Below the pieces are notes generated by a model. That model was not told the origin of the DNA. It did no database searches and was given only the letters and a program-made list of their open reading frames with translations. Both the position numbers and the translations under genes were made by a program. Positions 33,683 through 42,628 of a stretch of 64,000 bases of DNA are shown here, one piece after another (within the stretch, counting starts at the first letter, position 1; every line of letters begins with the position of its first letter). This DNA is from Kribbella jiaozuonensis (lineage in GTDB: Bacteria > Actinomycetota > Actinomycetes > Propionibacteriales > Kribbellaceae): NCBI RefSeq assembly GCF_005233875.1, contig NZ_SZPZ01000002.1:248001-312000 (forward strand). The letters are read 5' to 3'.

Positions 33683-34996
33683 ATGGTGTCATTGATCCTC
33701 ATGACGTTCCCGTACCCCGAGACCGACTACCAAGAAGACAACCGCGGCCAGTTCCACTTCTCCAGCCGCAGCGGCTGGATGAACGACGTGAACGGGCCGG
33801 TGTACTACCGCGGTGTGTATCACCTCTACTACCAGCACGCCCCGAACAGCCTGGTCTGGGACACGATGCACTGGGGGCACGCGACCAGCACCGACCTCCT
33901 GCATTGGACGCAGCAGCCGATCGCCCTCGACCCACAGGTCCACCCCGGTGACCTGTGGTCGGGTGGCGGGGTCGTCGACCTCGAGAACGTCAGCGGTCTG
34001 AAGGACGGTGACGACGACCCGATCCTCGTGTACTCCGGTACGAACGGCGTGACCGTCTTCTACAGCGTGGACGGCGGCAACACGTTCCTCACGTACGCCG
34101 ACGGCAAGAAGGTCGCCACACCCGGCGGCACCAGCCGCGACCCGAAAGTGTTCTGGGACCCGGTCTCCGAGACCTGGGGCATGGTCGTCTGGTCGGACGA
34201 GGGCGGCAACGGCGTCGACTTCTACACCTCGACCAGCCTGCTCGACTGGACCTTCGCATCTCGCTACGCGGCCGAGTGGCTGTTCGAGTGCCCGAACCTG
34301 ATCCGCATGCCGATCGACGACGGCCACCGCTGGGTCCTGCACGCCGGCAGCGGCAAGTACGTCGTCGGCGAGTGGGACGGTACGGCGTACCACTCGGACT
34401 GGACCGAACCGCAGCGGATCAACCAGACCGAAACCTTCGCCGGCGCCGGGTACTACGCCGCCCTGAACTTCGAGAACATGCCCGGCGGCCGGATCGTCTC
34501 GATGGCGTGGCAGGGCGAGAACAAGGGCTCCATCTGGACCGGCAACGCGTCGTTCCCGGTCGACCTCACCCTGCACCACACCCCGGACGGCCTCCGCGTC
34601 TTCAGCACGCCGATCCCGGAGCTCGCGTCACTGCGGACGAGCTCTGAAACGTGGGACAACCTAACCATCGCTGACAGCACCCAACAACTCCCGGCCGGAA
34701 GCACCTACGAGCTCGAGGCGACGGTGGACGTCAGCCAGGCCACGCGCTTCACCTTGAAGGTAGGCCGCGAGGTGACGTACGAGGCTCAACGTCTCGACGG
34801 CGCCGAGCTCCGACCGGTCGACGGCAAGGTCAAACTCCGCCTACTGGTCGACCGCGATCAACTGGATGTCTTCGGCAACGACGGCGAGGTCTACCAGAGC
34901 TACAACGTCCGTCCGACCGAGCTCGAGCTGACGGCCGAGGGGCGTGCGGTCGTGGAGCAGCTGACGATCCACCAGCTCGGGTCTATCTGGCGATAG
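33683..34996 (+). CDS. GH32 fructan/sucrose hydrolase, intracellular
   Basis: 437 residues. The five-bladed propeller motifs are visible: WMNDVNGP with the nucleophile Asp (Val replaces the usual Pro), WGHATSTDLLHW, SRDPKVFW with the transition-state Asp, and FECPNL with the acid/base Glu. A short C-terminal beta-sandwich follows (LRLLVDRDQLDVFGNDG). There is no signal peptide, so it would act on imported sucrose, kestose or levan fragments. The ATG at 33683 has GGGGCG upstream; a Met six residues later is possible. It overlaps ybaK by 14 bases at the 3' end. Confidence 0.88.
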   Translation: MVSLILMTFPYPETDYQEDNRGQFHFSSRSGWMNDVNGPVYYRGVYHLYYQHAPNSLVWDTMHWGHATSTDLLHWTQQPIALDPQVHPGDLWSGGGVVDLENVSGLKDGDDDPILVYSGTNGVTVFYSVDGGNTFLTYADGKKVATPGGTSRDPKVFWDPVSETWGMVVWSDEGGNGVDFYTSTSLLDWTFASRYAAEWLFECPNLIRMPIDDGHRWVLHAGSGKYVVGEWDGTAYHSDWTEPQRINQTETFAGAGYYAALNFENMPGGRIVSMAWQGENKGSIWTGNASFPVDLTLHHTPDGLRVFSTPIPELASLRTSSETWDNLTIADSTQQLPAGSTYELEATVDVSQATRFTLKVGREVTYEAQRLDGAELRPVDGKVKLRLLVDRDQLDVFGNDGEVYQSYNVRPTELELTAEGRAVVEQLTIHQLGSIWR

Positions 34997-35471
34997 CCGC
35001 CGTATGCGCCTTCGTCACGGTGATCAGGTCGGCGGGAGACAGGCCGATGTCGAGACCGCGCCGTCCGCCGGACACGTAGACCGTCGGGTGGTCGGTGGCG
35101 GTGCTGTCGACAACCGTTGGCAGTGCACGCTTCTGGCCGATCGGGCTGATGCCGCCGACGACGTACCCGGTGGTGCGCTCGGCGGCGTCCGGGTCGGCCA
35201 TCACCGCCTTCTTCCCGCCGGCCGCGGCCGCGATCGCCTTCAGATCAAGCTGCTTGCCGACCGGTACGACGCCGACCGCGAGCTTGCCGTCGACCTCGAC
35301 GAGCAGGGTCTTGAACACCTGCTCCGGGTCGAGCCCGAGCGCCTCGGCGGCCTCCAGCCCGTACGACTTCGCGGCTGGGTCGTGCTCGTACGAGTGCGTG
35401 GTGAACTCGACCTTCGCCTTCGTCAGCGCCACTGTCGCAGGTGTGCCCTGACTCTGTTTACTCTTCGCCAC
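34983..35471 (-). CDS. ybaK: Cys-tRNA(Pro) deacylase
   Basis: 162 residues, full length for the YbaK branch of the INS/YbaK editing family. Key features are the early THSYEHDPAAKSYGLEAAEALGL (in short SYEHDP, AEALGL), VFKTLLVEVDG with the essential Lys, VPVGKQLDLKAIA and YVVGGISPIGQKR. It hydrolyses Cys misattached to tRNA-Pro. The GTG at 35471 lies inside the end of the upstream regulator gene (14-base overlap), so they are cotranscribed. Confidence 0.93.
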   Translation of the reverse strand: MAKSKQSQGTPATVALTKAKVEFTTHSYEHDPAAKSYGLEAAEALGLDPEQVFKTLLVEVDGKLAVGVVPVGKQLDLKAIAAAAGGKKAVMADPDAAERTTGYVVGGISPIGQKRALPTVVDSTATDHPTVYVSGGRRGLDIGLSPADLITVTKAHTAAIAR

Positions 35472-36144
35472 CTGGCGAGCTTATTCCTGCCGGCACCAGG
35501 CGGACGCAGCAGTGGCCGGGCGACGGTGCGAGGCGGGCCTCGTACGGAAGGTCGAGCGTGCTGACGATGCCGGCCAGCAGATGCAGATTCATCCCGCAGA
35601 CCAGCTTGGGCTGCTCCTGGGCGATCCGCCGGAACGGGCAGTTGACCAGCGCGATGCCGTCCTTGTCCGCCCGCGGCTCGAAGCCGTGCGACGCCAGGAT
35701 CTCGGTCACCGGTCGGTCGCCCGCCGCTCGACCGATCTCCTCCCCGTACTCCCGCGCCCGCCGGTTGACCGCCTCGCGAGGTGAGCCGCCGGTCTCCTCG
35801 GCGTCTTCGACAGCGGCCGCGAGCAGGCGGCCCGCGACAGCGTACTGACGCTCGGGGAGGGAGATCTCGATCTCGCGGTCGGAGCGGTGGTACAGCTTGG
35901 CGGGCCGGCCGGCGCCCGGGCCGGTGCGTCCGCTGCGGCGCTCGTAGCAGGTGTCGAGCAGGCCTTCTTCGGTCAGCCGGTCGAGGTGGAACGCCGCTGT
36001 CGTGCGCGGGATGCCGAGCTCGGTCGCGGCCTCGTCGCGGCTCACCGGCATCGGCGAGCCGACGACGTACTCATAGAGCCGGCGCCGGGTCGGCTCGTCC
36101 AGTACGGCGACCGCCTGAACTCCTGCGTCCCACGACGTGTCCAC
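35458..36144 (-). CDS. HTH transcriptional regulator with C-terminal Cys cluster (SufR-like)
   Basis: 228 residues. An N-terminal winged HTH (RRRLYEYVVGSPMPVSRDEAA, TTAAFHLDRLTEEGLLDT) is followed by a basic wing GRTGPGAGRPAKLY and a C-terminal domain with Cys169, Cys183, Cys212 and Cys213: NCPFRR, KLVCGMN and GHCCVRL. The C-x13-C-x28-C spacing is the SufR pattern that holds an Fe-S cluster. On the minus strand a -35-like GTTACA and -10 TAGAAT (36151-36156), six bases from the GTG, suggest a leaderless transcript. It faces folE and may regulate it and ybaK; the sensed signal is inferred. Confidence 0.8.
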   Translation of the reverse strand: MDTSWDAGVQAVAVLDEPTRRRLYEYVVGSPMPVSRDEAATELGIPRTTAAFHLDRLTEEGLLDTCYERRSGRTGPGAGRPAKLYHRSDREIEISLPERQYAVAGRLLAAAVEDAEETGGSPREAVNRRAREYGEEIGRAAGDRPVTEILASHGFEPRADKDGIALVNCPFRRIAQEQPKLVCGMNLHLLAGIVSTLDLPYEARLAPSPGHCCVRLVPAGISSPGGEE

Positions 36145-36150
36145 GGGATG

Positions 36151-36188
36151 ATTCTATCGACAACTTGGGTTGATGTAACAGTTATAGT
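36151..36188. promoter_or_regulatory. Overlapping divergent promoters with palindrome TAACAGTTA
   Basis: The minus-strand -10 (TAGAAT, 36156-36151) serves the SufR-like gene and the plus-strand -10 TATAGT (36183-36188) serves folE. Between them are CAAC-TTGG-GTTG (36161-36172) and the 9-base palindrome TAACAGTTA (36176-36184), which overlaps the folE -10 and the minus -35. A regulator bound here would control both genes. Confidence 0.5.
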
Positions 36189-36220
36189 GGCAGTTCGTTG
36201 AGACCTCAGGGAGTGTGCAG

Positions 36221-36832
36221 ATGGCGATCTCGGCAGACCTCGAGTCCGTCCCCCTCCACATCGTCGCGCGGCGGGAGGAGATCGACCTGCCGGCCGCGCA
36301 GCGCGCGGTCGCGGATCTGCTCACCGCGCTCGGGCGGGACCCGCAGAGCGCACACCTGGCGGACACCCCGCGCCGGGTCGCGAACGCGTACGCGGAGATG
36401 CTCACGCCGCGAGAGTTCGAGCTGACCACGTTCCCGAACGACGAGGGGTACGACGAACTCGTCCTGGCCAAGGACATCCCGGTGCAGTCGCTGTGCGAGC
36501 ACCACCTGCTGCCGTTCCAGGGCGTCGCCCACGTCGGGTACCTGCCCGGCGACCGGATCCTCGGGCTGTCGAAGCTGGCCCGGGTGGTGGAGCTGTTCGC
36601 CCGCGACTTCCAGGTGCAGGAGCGGCTGACCAAGCAGGTCGCGGACTGGCTGCAGGACCACCTCGACCCGAAGGGCGTCGGCGTGGTGATCGAGGCCGAG
36701 CACCAGTGCATGTCGCTGCGTGGCGTCCGCGCGGCCGGCTCGCGCACGGTCACGTCGTCGCTGCACGGGATCCTCCGCGACAACCCCAGTTCGCGGCAGG
36801 AGTTCTTCGCGCTGACCGGCCTCACCCCGTAG
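36221..36832 (+). CDS. folE: GTP cyclohydrolase I
   Basis: 203 residues. Zn ligands are Cys92 and His95 in QSLCEHHLLPF and Cys163 in HQCMSLRG. Also present are DTPRRVANAYAEML and the GTP-binding LSKLARVVELFARDFQVQER region. It opens the GTP imidazole ring to make dihydroneopterin triphosphate for folate or 7-deazapurine synthesis. The ATG at 36221 is chosen over the GTG at 36215 because GGGAG (36209-36213) is well spaced only for the ATG. No queuosine or folate genes are adjacent; the divergent SufR-like regulator is the nearest partner. Confidence 0.95.
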   Translation: MAISADLESVPLHIVARREEIDLPAAQRAVADLLTALGRDPQSAHLADTPRRVANAYAEMLTPREFELTTFPNDEGYDELVLAKDIPVQSLCEHHLLPFQGVAHVGYLPGDRILGLSKLARVVELFARDFQVQERLTKQVADWLQDHLDPKGVGVVIEAEHQCMSLRGVRAAGSRTVTSSLHGILRDNPSSRQEFFALTGLTP

Positions 36833-36859
36833 GCCGGGCGGTCAGTCGAAGCTTTTCGG

Positions 36860-37183
36860 TCAGGCCGACGCGACGGCGGGTGGGTGGTGGTGGGTCCGGC
36901 GGCCGGTGGCGAGGATGTGCGTGAGCTCGCCGGGCAGCAGGTCGGTGCCCGGTACCGGCTCCATCTCGGAGACGTCCAGCCAGCGCACCACGGTCGCGCC
37001 GCAGTGGCCGTGAACGGCGAGGATGGAATCCAGGTCCGGCCAGACGGCCGTGGAGGGGTTCGCGCCGTGCCAGCGGAGCGCGACCGAGCCGTCGGTGAAG
37101 ACACAGCCTTCGGCGACGACGCCGGTACCGGAAACCCCGCTGATGTCGGTGTAGCGCACGAGTTCGAACGTCTGGGGTTTCAC
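36860..37183 (-). CDS. Small conserved protein of unknown function, paralog B
   Basis: 107 residues. The core QTFELVRYTDISGVSGTGVV, AEGCVFTDGSVALRW, AVWPDLDSILAVHGHCGATVVRW is nearly identical in pattern to paralog A at 29788-30144. Only the C-terminal tails differ (here THILATGRRTHHHPPAVASA). No signal peptide or membrane segment; function unknown. The GTG at 37181-37183 matches the start position of paralog A in the alignment; earlier codons encode sequence with no counterpart. It is convergent with folE (27 bases apart) and divergent from hen1 across 217 bases. Confidence 0.7.
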   Translation of the reverse strand: MKPQTFELVRYTDISGVSGTGVVAEGCVFTDGSVALRWHGANPSTAVWPDLDSILAVHGHCGATVVRWLDVSEMEPVPGTDLLPGELTHILATGRRTHHHPPAVASA

Positions 37184-37400
37184 TGAAGACACCCCGGGGG
37201 GCGACAGATTGGTGCCATGATCCTTTCCCCGTAATAGCGTGCTTGGGCTCTCGCCACAAACCGGGGACATGTACCGACTGTCAGCGGGGAAGGACGGTCT
37301 GTAGCGACTCATCTTCTCAACACAAGCTAGATCCAAAGGGCCGAACGCGCCAGCCCTCAATCCGCGTGTCTCAATCCTCGACCCGTGATCGAATAGCGCG

Positions 37401-38801
37401 GTGTTCCTGACGCTTGGTACCGACCTGACCGGAGTAGCCGCGCCCGCGAGTGATTTCGGGTTCCTGTTGCACAAGAACCCGGCCCGCCCGCAGGCGATCG
37501 AGGTGACCGGCGGATCGGCCCATGTCTTCTACCCCGAGGCGACCGACGAGCGCTGTACGGCGGCGGTCCTGCTCGAGATCGACCCGATCGGACTGGTTCG
37601 GTCCGGCCGCGGCAAGGTGGCGGAAGGGTTCACGCTCGGGCAGTACGTGAACGACCGCCCGTACGCCGCATCGAGCCTGCTCGCAGTGGCGCTGGCGAAG
37701 CTGTTCCGGACCGCGATGAACGGCCGCTGCGACGCGCGTCCTGAGCTGGCCGCCCGCGAGATCCCGCTGGAGATCCACGTGCCGGCGCTCCCGTGCAGCG
37801 GTGGCTCCGAGCTGGCCGAGCGCTTGTTCGCGCCGCTCGGCTGGAACGTCGACGCGCGCCCGGTGCCGCTCGACCCGGAGATCCCGGCGTGGGGCGATTC
37901 GCGGTACGTCGACCTGCGGCTGACCGGCGTACTGCGGCTGGCCGATGCGCTCAATCACCTGTATGTGATGCTGCCCGTGCTGGACGACGCGAAGCACTAC
38001 TGGGTCGGCTCCGACGAGGTCGACAAGCTGGTCCGGGCCGGCGAGGGGTGGCTCGCGGCGCATCCCGACAAGGAACTGATCTCACGCCGCTATCTCGCGC
38101 ACCGGCGGTATCTGGCTGATGCGGCCCTCGAGCGACTCGTCGAGGTCGATGGCGTGGAGCTGGCTGACGAGTCGTCGGATGAAGGCTCGGTGTCGCTGGC
38201 GGTCGAGCGGCGGGGTGTGGTGGCCGGCGTACTGCGTGAGCTGGGCGCGCGACGGATCGCGGATATCGGCTGTGGCGAGGGCGCGCTGGTCGGCGAGCTA
38301 TTGAAGGACCCGATGATCGGCGAGCTGATCGCGACGGACGTGTCGGCGCGCGCGCTCATCAGGGCCAAGCGACGGCTGCACTACGACGACCTGCCCGACC
38401 GTCAGCGCGACCGGCTGCGTTTCCTGCAGTCGTCGGTCACGTACTCCGACGAGCGCCTCGCCGGGCTGGACGCGGTCGTGCTGATGGAGGTCATCGAACA
38501 CGTCGACCCACCACGCCTGCCTGCCTTGGCGTACTCCGTCTTCCACACCGCCCGCCCGGGTGCCGTGGTGATGACCACTCCGAACAGCGAGTACAACATC
38601 CGCTTCCCATCCCTCCCCGCGGGCAACTACCGCCACCCCGACCACCGCTTCGAGTGGACCCGCACCGAGTTCGAAACCTGGTCCCACGAAACAGCCACCC
38701 GCTACGGCTACACGGTCGAGTTTCGCCCGGTCGGCCCGACCGACCCCGAGGTGGGTCCGCCGACCCAGCTAGCCCTTTTCCGACGGGAGGATGCCCGATG
38801 A
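37401..38801 (+). CDS. hen1: 3'-terminal RNA ribose 2'-O-methyltransferase Hen1
   Basis: 466 residues. The N-terminal half is the bacterial Hen1-specific domain (PASDFGFLLHKNPARPQ, GFTLGQYVNDRPYAASSLL, LALDPEI-like PVPLDPEIPAWG). The C-terminal half is the SAM methyltransferase: RIADIGCGEGALV and the Mn-binding MEVIEHVDPPR, then FEWTRTEFETW. It methylates the 3'-terminal ribose at the RNA break before or during repair, making the repaired RNA resistant to re-cleavage by the same ribotoxin. The GTG at 37401 begins the conserved domain. Its stop overlaps the pnkp start (ATGA). Confidence 0.95.
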   Translation: MFLTLGTDLTGVAAPASDFGFLLHKNPARPQAIEVTGGSAHVFYPEATDERCTAAVLLEIDPIGLVRSGRGKVAEGFTLGQYVNDRPYAASSLLAVALAKLFRTAMNGRCDARPELAAREIPLEIHVPALPCSGGSELAERLFAPLGWNVDARPVPLDPEIPAWGDSRYVDLRLTGVLRLADALNHLYVMLPVLDDAKHYWVGSDEVDKLVRAGEGWLAAHPDKELISRRYLAHRRYLADAALERLVEVDGVELADESSDEGSVSLAVERRGVVAGVLRELGARRIADIGCGEGALVGELLKDPMIGELIATDVSARALIRAKRRLHYDDLPDRQRDRLRFLQSSVTYSDERLAGLDAVVLMEVIEHVDPPRLPALAYSVFHTARPGAVVMTTPNSEYNIRFPSLPAGNYRHPDHRFEWTRTEFETWSHETATRYGYTVEFRPVGPTDPEVGPPTQLALFRREDAR

Positions 38802-41320
38802 AGATCGACGTACCAGCGCTCTCCCTCGTGGTCCTCGTCGGGGCGAGTGGGTCCGGCAAGTCGACGTTTGCGCGCAAGCACTTCCTGTCTACCGAAGTCA
38901 TCTCGAGCGACTTCTGTCGTGGGCTGGTGTCGGATGACGAGAACGATCAGGCGGCGACCAAGGACGCCTTCGAGGTACTGAACTTCATCGCCGGCAAGCG
39001 CCTCGCGGCCGGGCGGTTGACGGTGATCGACGCGACCAACGTGCAGCCCGAGGCCCGCAAGGAGTTGGTGAACCTCGCGCGGGAGTACGACGTACTCCCG
39101 GTGGCGATCGTGCTGGATCCGCCGGAGCGCGTCTGTATCGAGCGGACCGAGCAGCGCGCCGACCGGCAGTTCGGGGCGAAGGTCATCACCCGGCAGCGGT
39201 CGCAACTGAAGCGCGGCCTGCGCAATCTCAAGCGCGAAGGCTTCCGGACCGTTCACGTACTGAACACCGTCGACGAGATCGATGCCGTCAGCATCGAACG
39301 GACCCGGCTCTTCAACGACCTGAAGGACCGGACCGGTCCGTTCGACGTCATCGGCGACGTCCACGGCTGCCGTCCCGAGCTCGAGCAGCTGCTCACGGAG
39401 CTCGGCTACACGATCACCCGCGACGGCTCCGGACGACCGGTCGACGCCGTACACCCGGATCGCCGTGCCGTGTTCGTCGGCGACCTCGTCGACCGCGGCC
39501 CCGACACCCCCGGCGTACTCCGTCTCGTCATGGGAATGGTTGCGAACGGCAACGCGTACTGCGTACCCGGCAACCACGAGGACAAGCTGCTCCGCGCGCT
39601 CCGCGGGAAGAACGTCAAGATCAGCCACGGCCTGGAGACCACCCTCGAGCAGCTCGCACTCGAGCCTCCCGACTTCCGCGATGAGGTGGCCGAGTTCATC
39701 GACGGGCTGATCTCGCACTACGTGTTCGACGGCGGCAAGCTCGTCGTCTCCCACGCCGGCCTCGTCGAGCGCATGCACGGTCGCGCCTCCGGCCGGGTCC
39801 GCTCGTTCTGCCTGTACGGCGAGACGACGGGGGAGACCGACGAGTTCGGGCTGCCGGTCCGCTACCCGTGGGCGAACGACTACCGCGGTCGCGCGATGGT
39901 CGTCTACGGCCACACCCCGACACCCGAGCCGGAGTGGATCAACAACACGATCTGCCTCGACACGGGCTGCGTCTTCGGCGGATCCCTGACCGCACTGCGC
40001 TACCCGGAGCGCGAGCTGGTCTCGGTCAAGGCGGCCGAGGAGTACTACGCGCCGGCCAAACCGTTGCACGTAGCAACGGCTCCCGCGCGCGAGCCCGACG
40101 TACTCGAGCTGACCGACGTCACCGGTCGCCGCGTGATCGAGACCGCGACGCACGGGCGCCTGAGTATCCGCGCCGAGCAGGCCGGTGCGGCGCTGGAGGT
40201 GATGAGCCGGTTCGCGATCGATCCGCGGCACCTGCTGTACCTGCCGCCGACGATGAGCCCGGTCGCGACCTCGCCCGAGCCCGGTCTGCTGGAACACCCG
40301 CGGCAGGCGTTCGAGACGTACCGCGCACAAGGTGTCACCGAGCTGGTGTGCGAGGAGAAGCACATGGGTTCACGGGCAGTCGTGCTGCTGACACGGGACG
40401 ACGACGTCGCGGAGAAACGGTTCGGTCTCGCCGGCCGGGGTGCGATCCACACCCGCACCGGCCGGTCGTTCTTCGACGCGGACCTGACCGACGAGCTCCT
40501 GCTCCGACTGCGCCGCGTCGCCTCCGATGCGGGCATCTTCGAGGAGCTCGACACGTCCTGGCTGCTGCTCGATGCGGAGCTGCTCCCGTGGAGCGCGAAG
40601 GCCGAAGACCTGCTCCGCAACCAGTACGCCGCTGTCGGCGCGGCCGCCCGCATGTCGTTGCCCGCAGCAACCGCCGCACTCCGGTCCGCCGTCGACGCCG
40701 GGCTGGATGTCGGCGAGCTGCTGGCGTCGATGGAGCGTCGTACGACGAACGCCGCGAGGTTTACCGAGGCGTATCGACGGTACTGCTGGCCGACCGACGG
40801 GCTCGACGGGGTGCGGCTGGCGCCGTTCCAGGTGCTCGCGTCCGAGGGAGCGACGTACCAGGATCGACTGCATGCTTGGCATCTTGACGTCGCCGACCGG
40901 ATGGTGGCCAAGGGCCCGGAGCTGATCACGCAGACCCGGCGGCTGTTCGTCGACGCGGACAACTGGGACGCCGGGATCGCTTGGTGGGAGGAGCTCACCG
41001 GTGCCGGGGGAGAGGGTATGGTCGTGAAGCCGGCCGCGAACCTGACCCGCACCGCGAAGGGTCTCGCCCAACCCGGTCTGAAGGTGCGCGGCCAGGAGTA
41101 CCTGCGGCTGATCTACGGCCCCGACTACACCGACCCGGCCAACTTCACCCGCCTCCGCGACCGCAACCTCGGCCACAAGCGCTCCCTCGCCCTCCGCGAG
41201 TACGCCCTGGGCCTGGAGTCCCTCGACCGAGCCGCCCGCGGCGAGCCCCTCTGGCGCATCCACGAATGCGTCTTCGCCGTACTCGCGCTCGAATCGGAAC
41301 CGATCGACCCACGACTCTGA
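38798..41320 (+). CDS. pnkp: Polynucleotide kinase-phosphatase, RNA end-healing and ligase subunit
   Basis: 840 residues in three domains. Residues 1-170: 5'-kinase with P-loop GASGSGKST and DATNVQPEARK. Residues 170-460: metallophosphatase with GDVHGCRPE, GDLVDRGPDT, PGNHEDK and VVYGHTP. Residues 480-840: ligase-type adenylyltransferase with the nucleotidyl Lys motif CEEKHMGSRA and GGEGMVVKP. It heals 2',3'-cyclic phosphate and 5'-OH RNA ends and, with Hen1, seals them. The ATG at 38798 has GGGAGG eight bases upstream and overlaps the hen1 stop, so the two are made together. No cognate toxin is adjacent. Confidence 0.96.
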   Translation: MKIDVPALSLVVLVGASGSGKSTFARKHFLSTEVISSDFCRGLVSDDENDQAATKDAFEVLNFIAGKRLAAGRLTVIDATNVQPEARKELVNLAREYDVLPVAIVLDPPERVCIERTEQRADRQFGAKVITRQRSQLKRGLRNLKREGFRTVHVLNTVDEIDAVSIERTRLFNDLKDRTGPFDVIGDVHGCRPELEQLLTELGYTITRDGSGRPVDAVHPDRRAVFVGDLVDRGPDTPGVLRLVMGMVANGNAYCVPGNHEDKLLRALRGKNVKISHGLETTLEQLALEPPDFRDEVAEFIDGLISHYVFDGGKLVVSHAGLVERMHGRASGRVRSFCLYGETTGETDEFGLPVRYPWANDYRGRAMVVYGHTPTPEPEWINNTICLDTGCVFGGSLTALRYPERELVSVKAAEEYYAPAKPLHVATAPAREPDVLELTDVTGRRVIETATHGRLSIRAEQAGAALEVMSRFAIDPRHLLYLPPTMSPVATSPEPGLLEHPRQAFETYRAQGVTELVCEEKHMGSRAVVLLTRDDDVAEKRFGLAGRGAIHTRTGRSFFDADLTDELLLRLRRVASDAGIFEELDTSWLLLDAELLPWSAKAEDLLRNQYAAVGAAARMSLPAATAALRSAVDAGLDVGELLASMERRTTNAARFTEAYRRYCWPTDGLDGVRLAPFQVLASEGATYQDRLHAWHLDVADRMVAKGPELITQTRRLFVDADNWDAGIAWWEELTGAGGEGMVVKPAANLTRTAKGLAQPGLKVRGQEYLRLIYGPDYTDPANFTRLRDRNLGHKRSLALREYALGLESLDRAARGEPLWRIHECVFAVLALESEPIDPRL

Positions 41321-41350
41321 CCGCTGTCCCCGCAGGCAGAAAGAGGCTTC

Positions 41351-42628
41351 ATGACCAGCTACACGATTCCAGGTATGCATGTCCGTGAGCACACCGTCGA
41401 CGTACCGGTCGACTGGTCGAACCCTGGCGAGACGATCACGGTCTTCGCCCGCGAACTGGTGGATCCGACCCGCAAGGACGAGGACCTGCCGTGCCTGCTG
41501 TTCCTGCAGGGCGGTCCGGGCGGGAGGGGTCCGCGGCCGATCGGTGTGACCGGGTGGATCGGGCAAGCGCTGAAGAAGTACCGGGTCGTGCTGATGGACC
41601 AGCGGGGTACAGGTCGGAGTACGCCGGTCACCCGCCGGCGGATCGCGGCGATGTCGGCCGAGGAGGGCGCCGACTACCTCGCGTGCCTGCGGGCGGACTC
41701 GATCATCGCCGACGCCGAGCACCTGCGGAAGACGGTCTTCGGCGCCAAGCCGTGGTCGACGCTGGGGCAGAGCTACGGCGGATTCCTGACGCTCACCTAT
41801 CTCTCCAAGGCGCCTGAGGGTCTGACTGCGTGCTACGTGACCGGCGGGCTCGCGTCGATCGATCCGTCGGCGGCCGAGGTGTACCGGCGTACCTATCCGC
41901 GGGTCGAGGCGAAGAACCGCGAGTTTTACCAGCGCTACCCGCACAACGTGGAGCGGGTCGGTGCGATCGCGGACAAGTTGGCGGCTGACGACGTGCGGCT
42001 GCCGGATGGCGACCGGCTGACGGTACGCCGGTTCCAGACGCTCGGAATCGCCTTCGGGATGAAGCCTGGATACGAGCGCATCCACTGGCTGATCGACGAA
42101 GCGTTCGACGGTGACGAGCTCTCGGACACCTTCCTGGGACAGGCTCTCGACTTGTCGTCGTACCTCGAGGAGCCGTTGTTCGCCGCGTTGCAGGAGAGCA
42201 TCTATGGATCCGGCGAGGGCGCGACCGGATGGGCGGCCGACGCGGAGCGGGCGCGGCGTCCGGAGTTCGCCGAGGACGCGCGACCGCTGCTGTTCACCGG
42301 CGAGATGATGTACCCCTGGATGTTCGAGGAGATCCGCGGGCTGCGACCGTTCCAGGGCGCGGTCGAGCTGATGGCGCAGCGGCCGAGCTGGCCCGAGCTG
42401 TACGACCTCGACCGCCTCGCGGCGAACGACGTACCGGTGGCCGCCGCGGTCTACTTCGACGACATGTACGTCGACTCCGGGCTGCAGCTCGATACCGCGG
42501 GGCGAGTCGGGAACCTGCAGGCGTGGGTGACGAACGAGTACGAGCACGACGGCCTCGGGACGGACCGCGTCTTCGAACGCCTCACCGAACTGGTCGCGTC
42601 GATCGGCGGAGGCCCTCAGAGGAGCTGA
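41351..42628 (+). CDS. Prolyl aminopeptidase-like alpha/beta-hydrolase (S33)
   Basis: 425 residues, the length of the larger actinobacterial proline iminopeptidases. The oxyanion motif is FLQGGPGGRGP, followed by LMDQRGTGRS, the nucleophile elbow LGQSYGGFLTL and, near the end, YFDDMYVDSG and NEYEHDGL with the likely Asp and His. A helical cap lies between. It should release N-terminal Pro from peptides in the cytosol. It starts 30 bases after pnkp and may share its transcript. It ends 13 bases inside the tetR gene. Confidence 0.88.
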   Translation: MTSYTIPGMHVREHTVDVPVDWSNPGETITVFARELVDPTRKDEDLPCLLFLQGGPGGRGPRPIGVTGWIGQALKKYRVVLMDQRGTGRSTPVTRRRIAAMSAEEGADYLACLRADSIIADAEHLRKTVFGAKPWSTLGQSYGGFLTLTYLSKAPEGLTACYVTGGLASIDPSAAEVYRRTYPRVEAKNREFYQRYPHNVERVGAIADKLAADDVRLPDGDRLTVRRFQTLGIAFGMKPGYERIHWLIDEAFDGDELSDTFLGQALDLSSYLEEPLFAALQESIYGSGEGATGWAADAERARRPEFAEDARPLLFTGEMMYPWMFEEIRGLRPFQGAVELMAQRPSWPELYDLDRLAANDVPVAAAVYFDDMYVDSGLQLDTAGRVGNLQAWVTNEYEHDGLGTDRVFERLTELVASIGGGPQRS

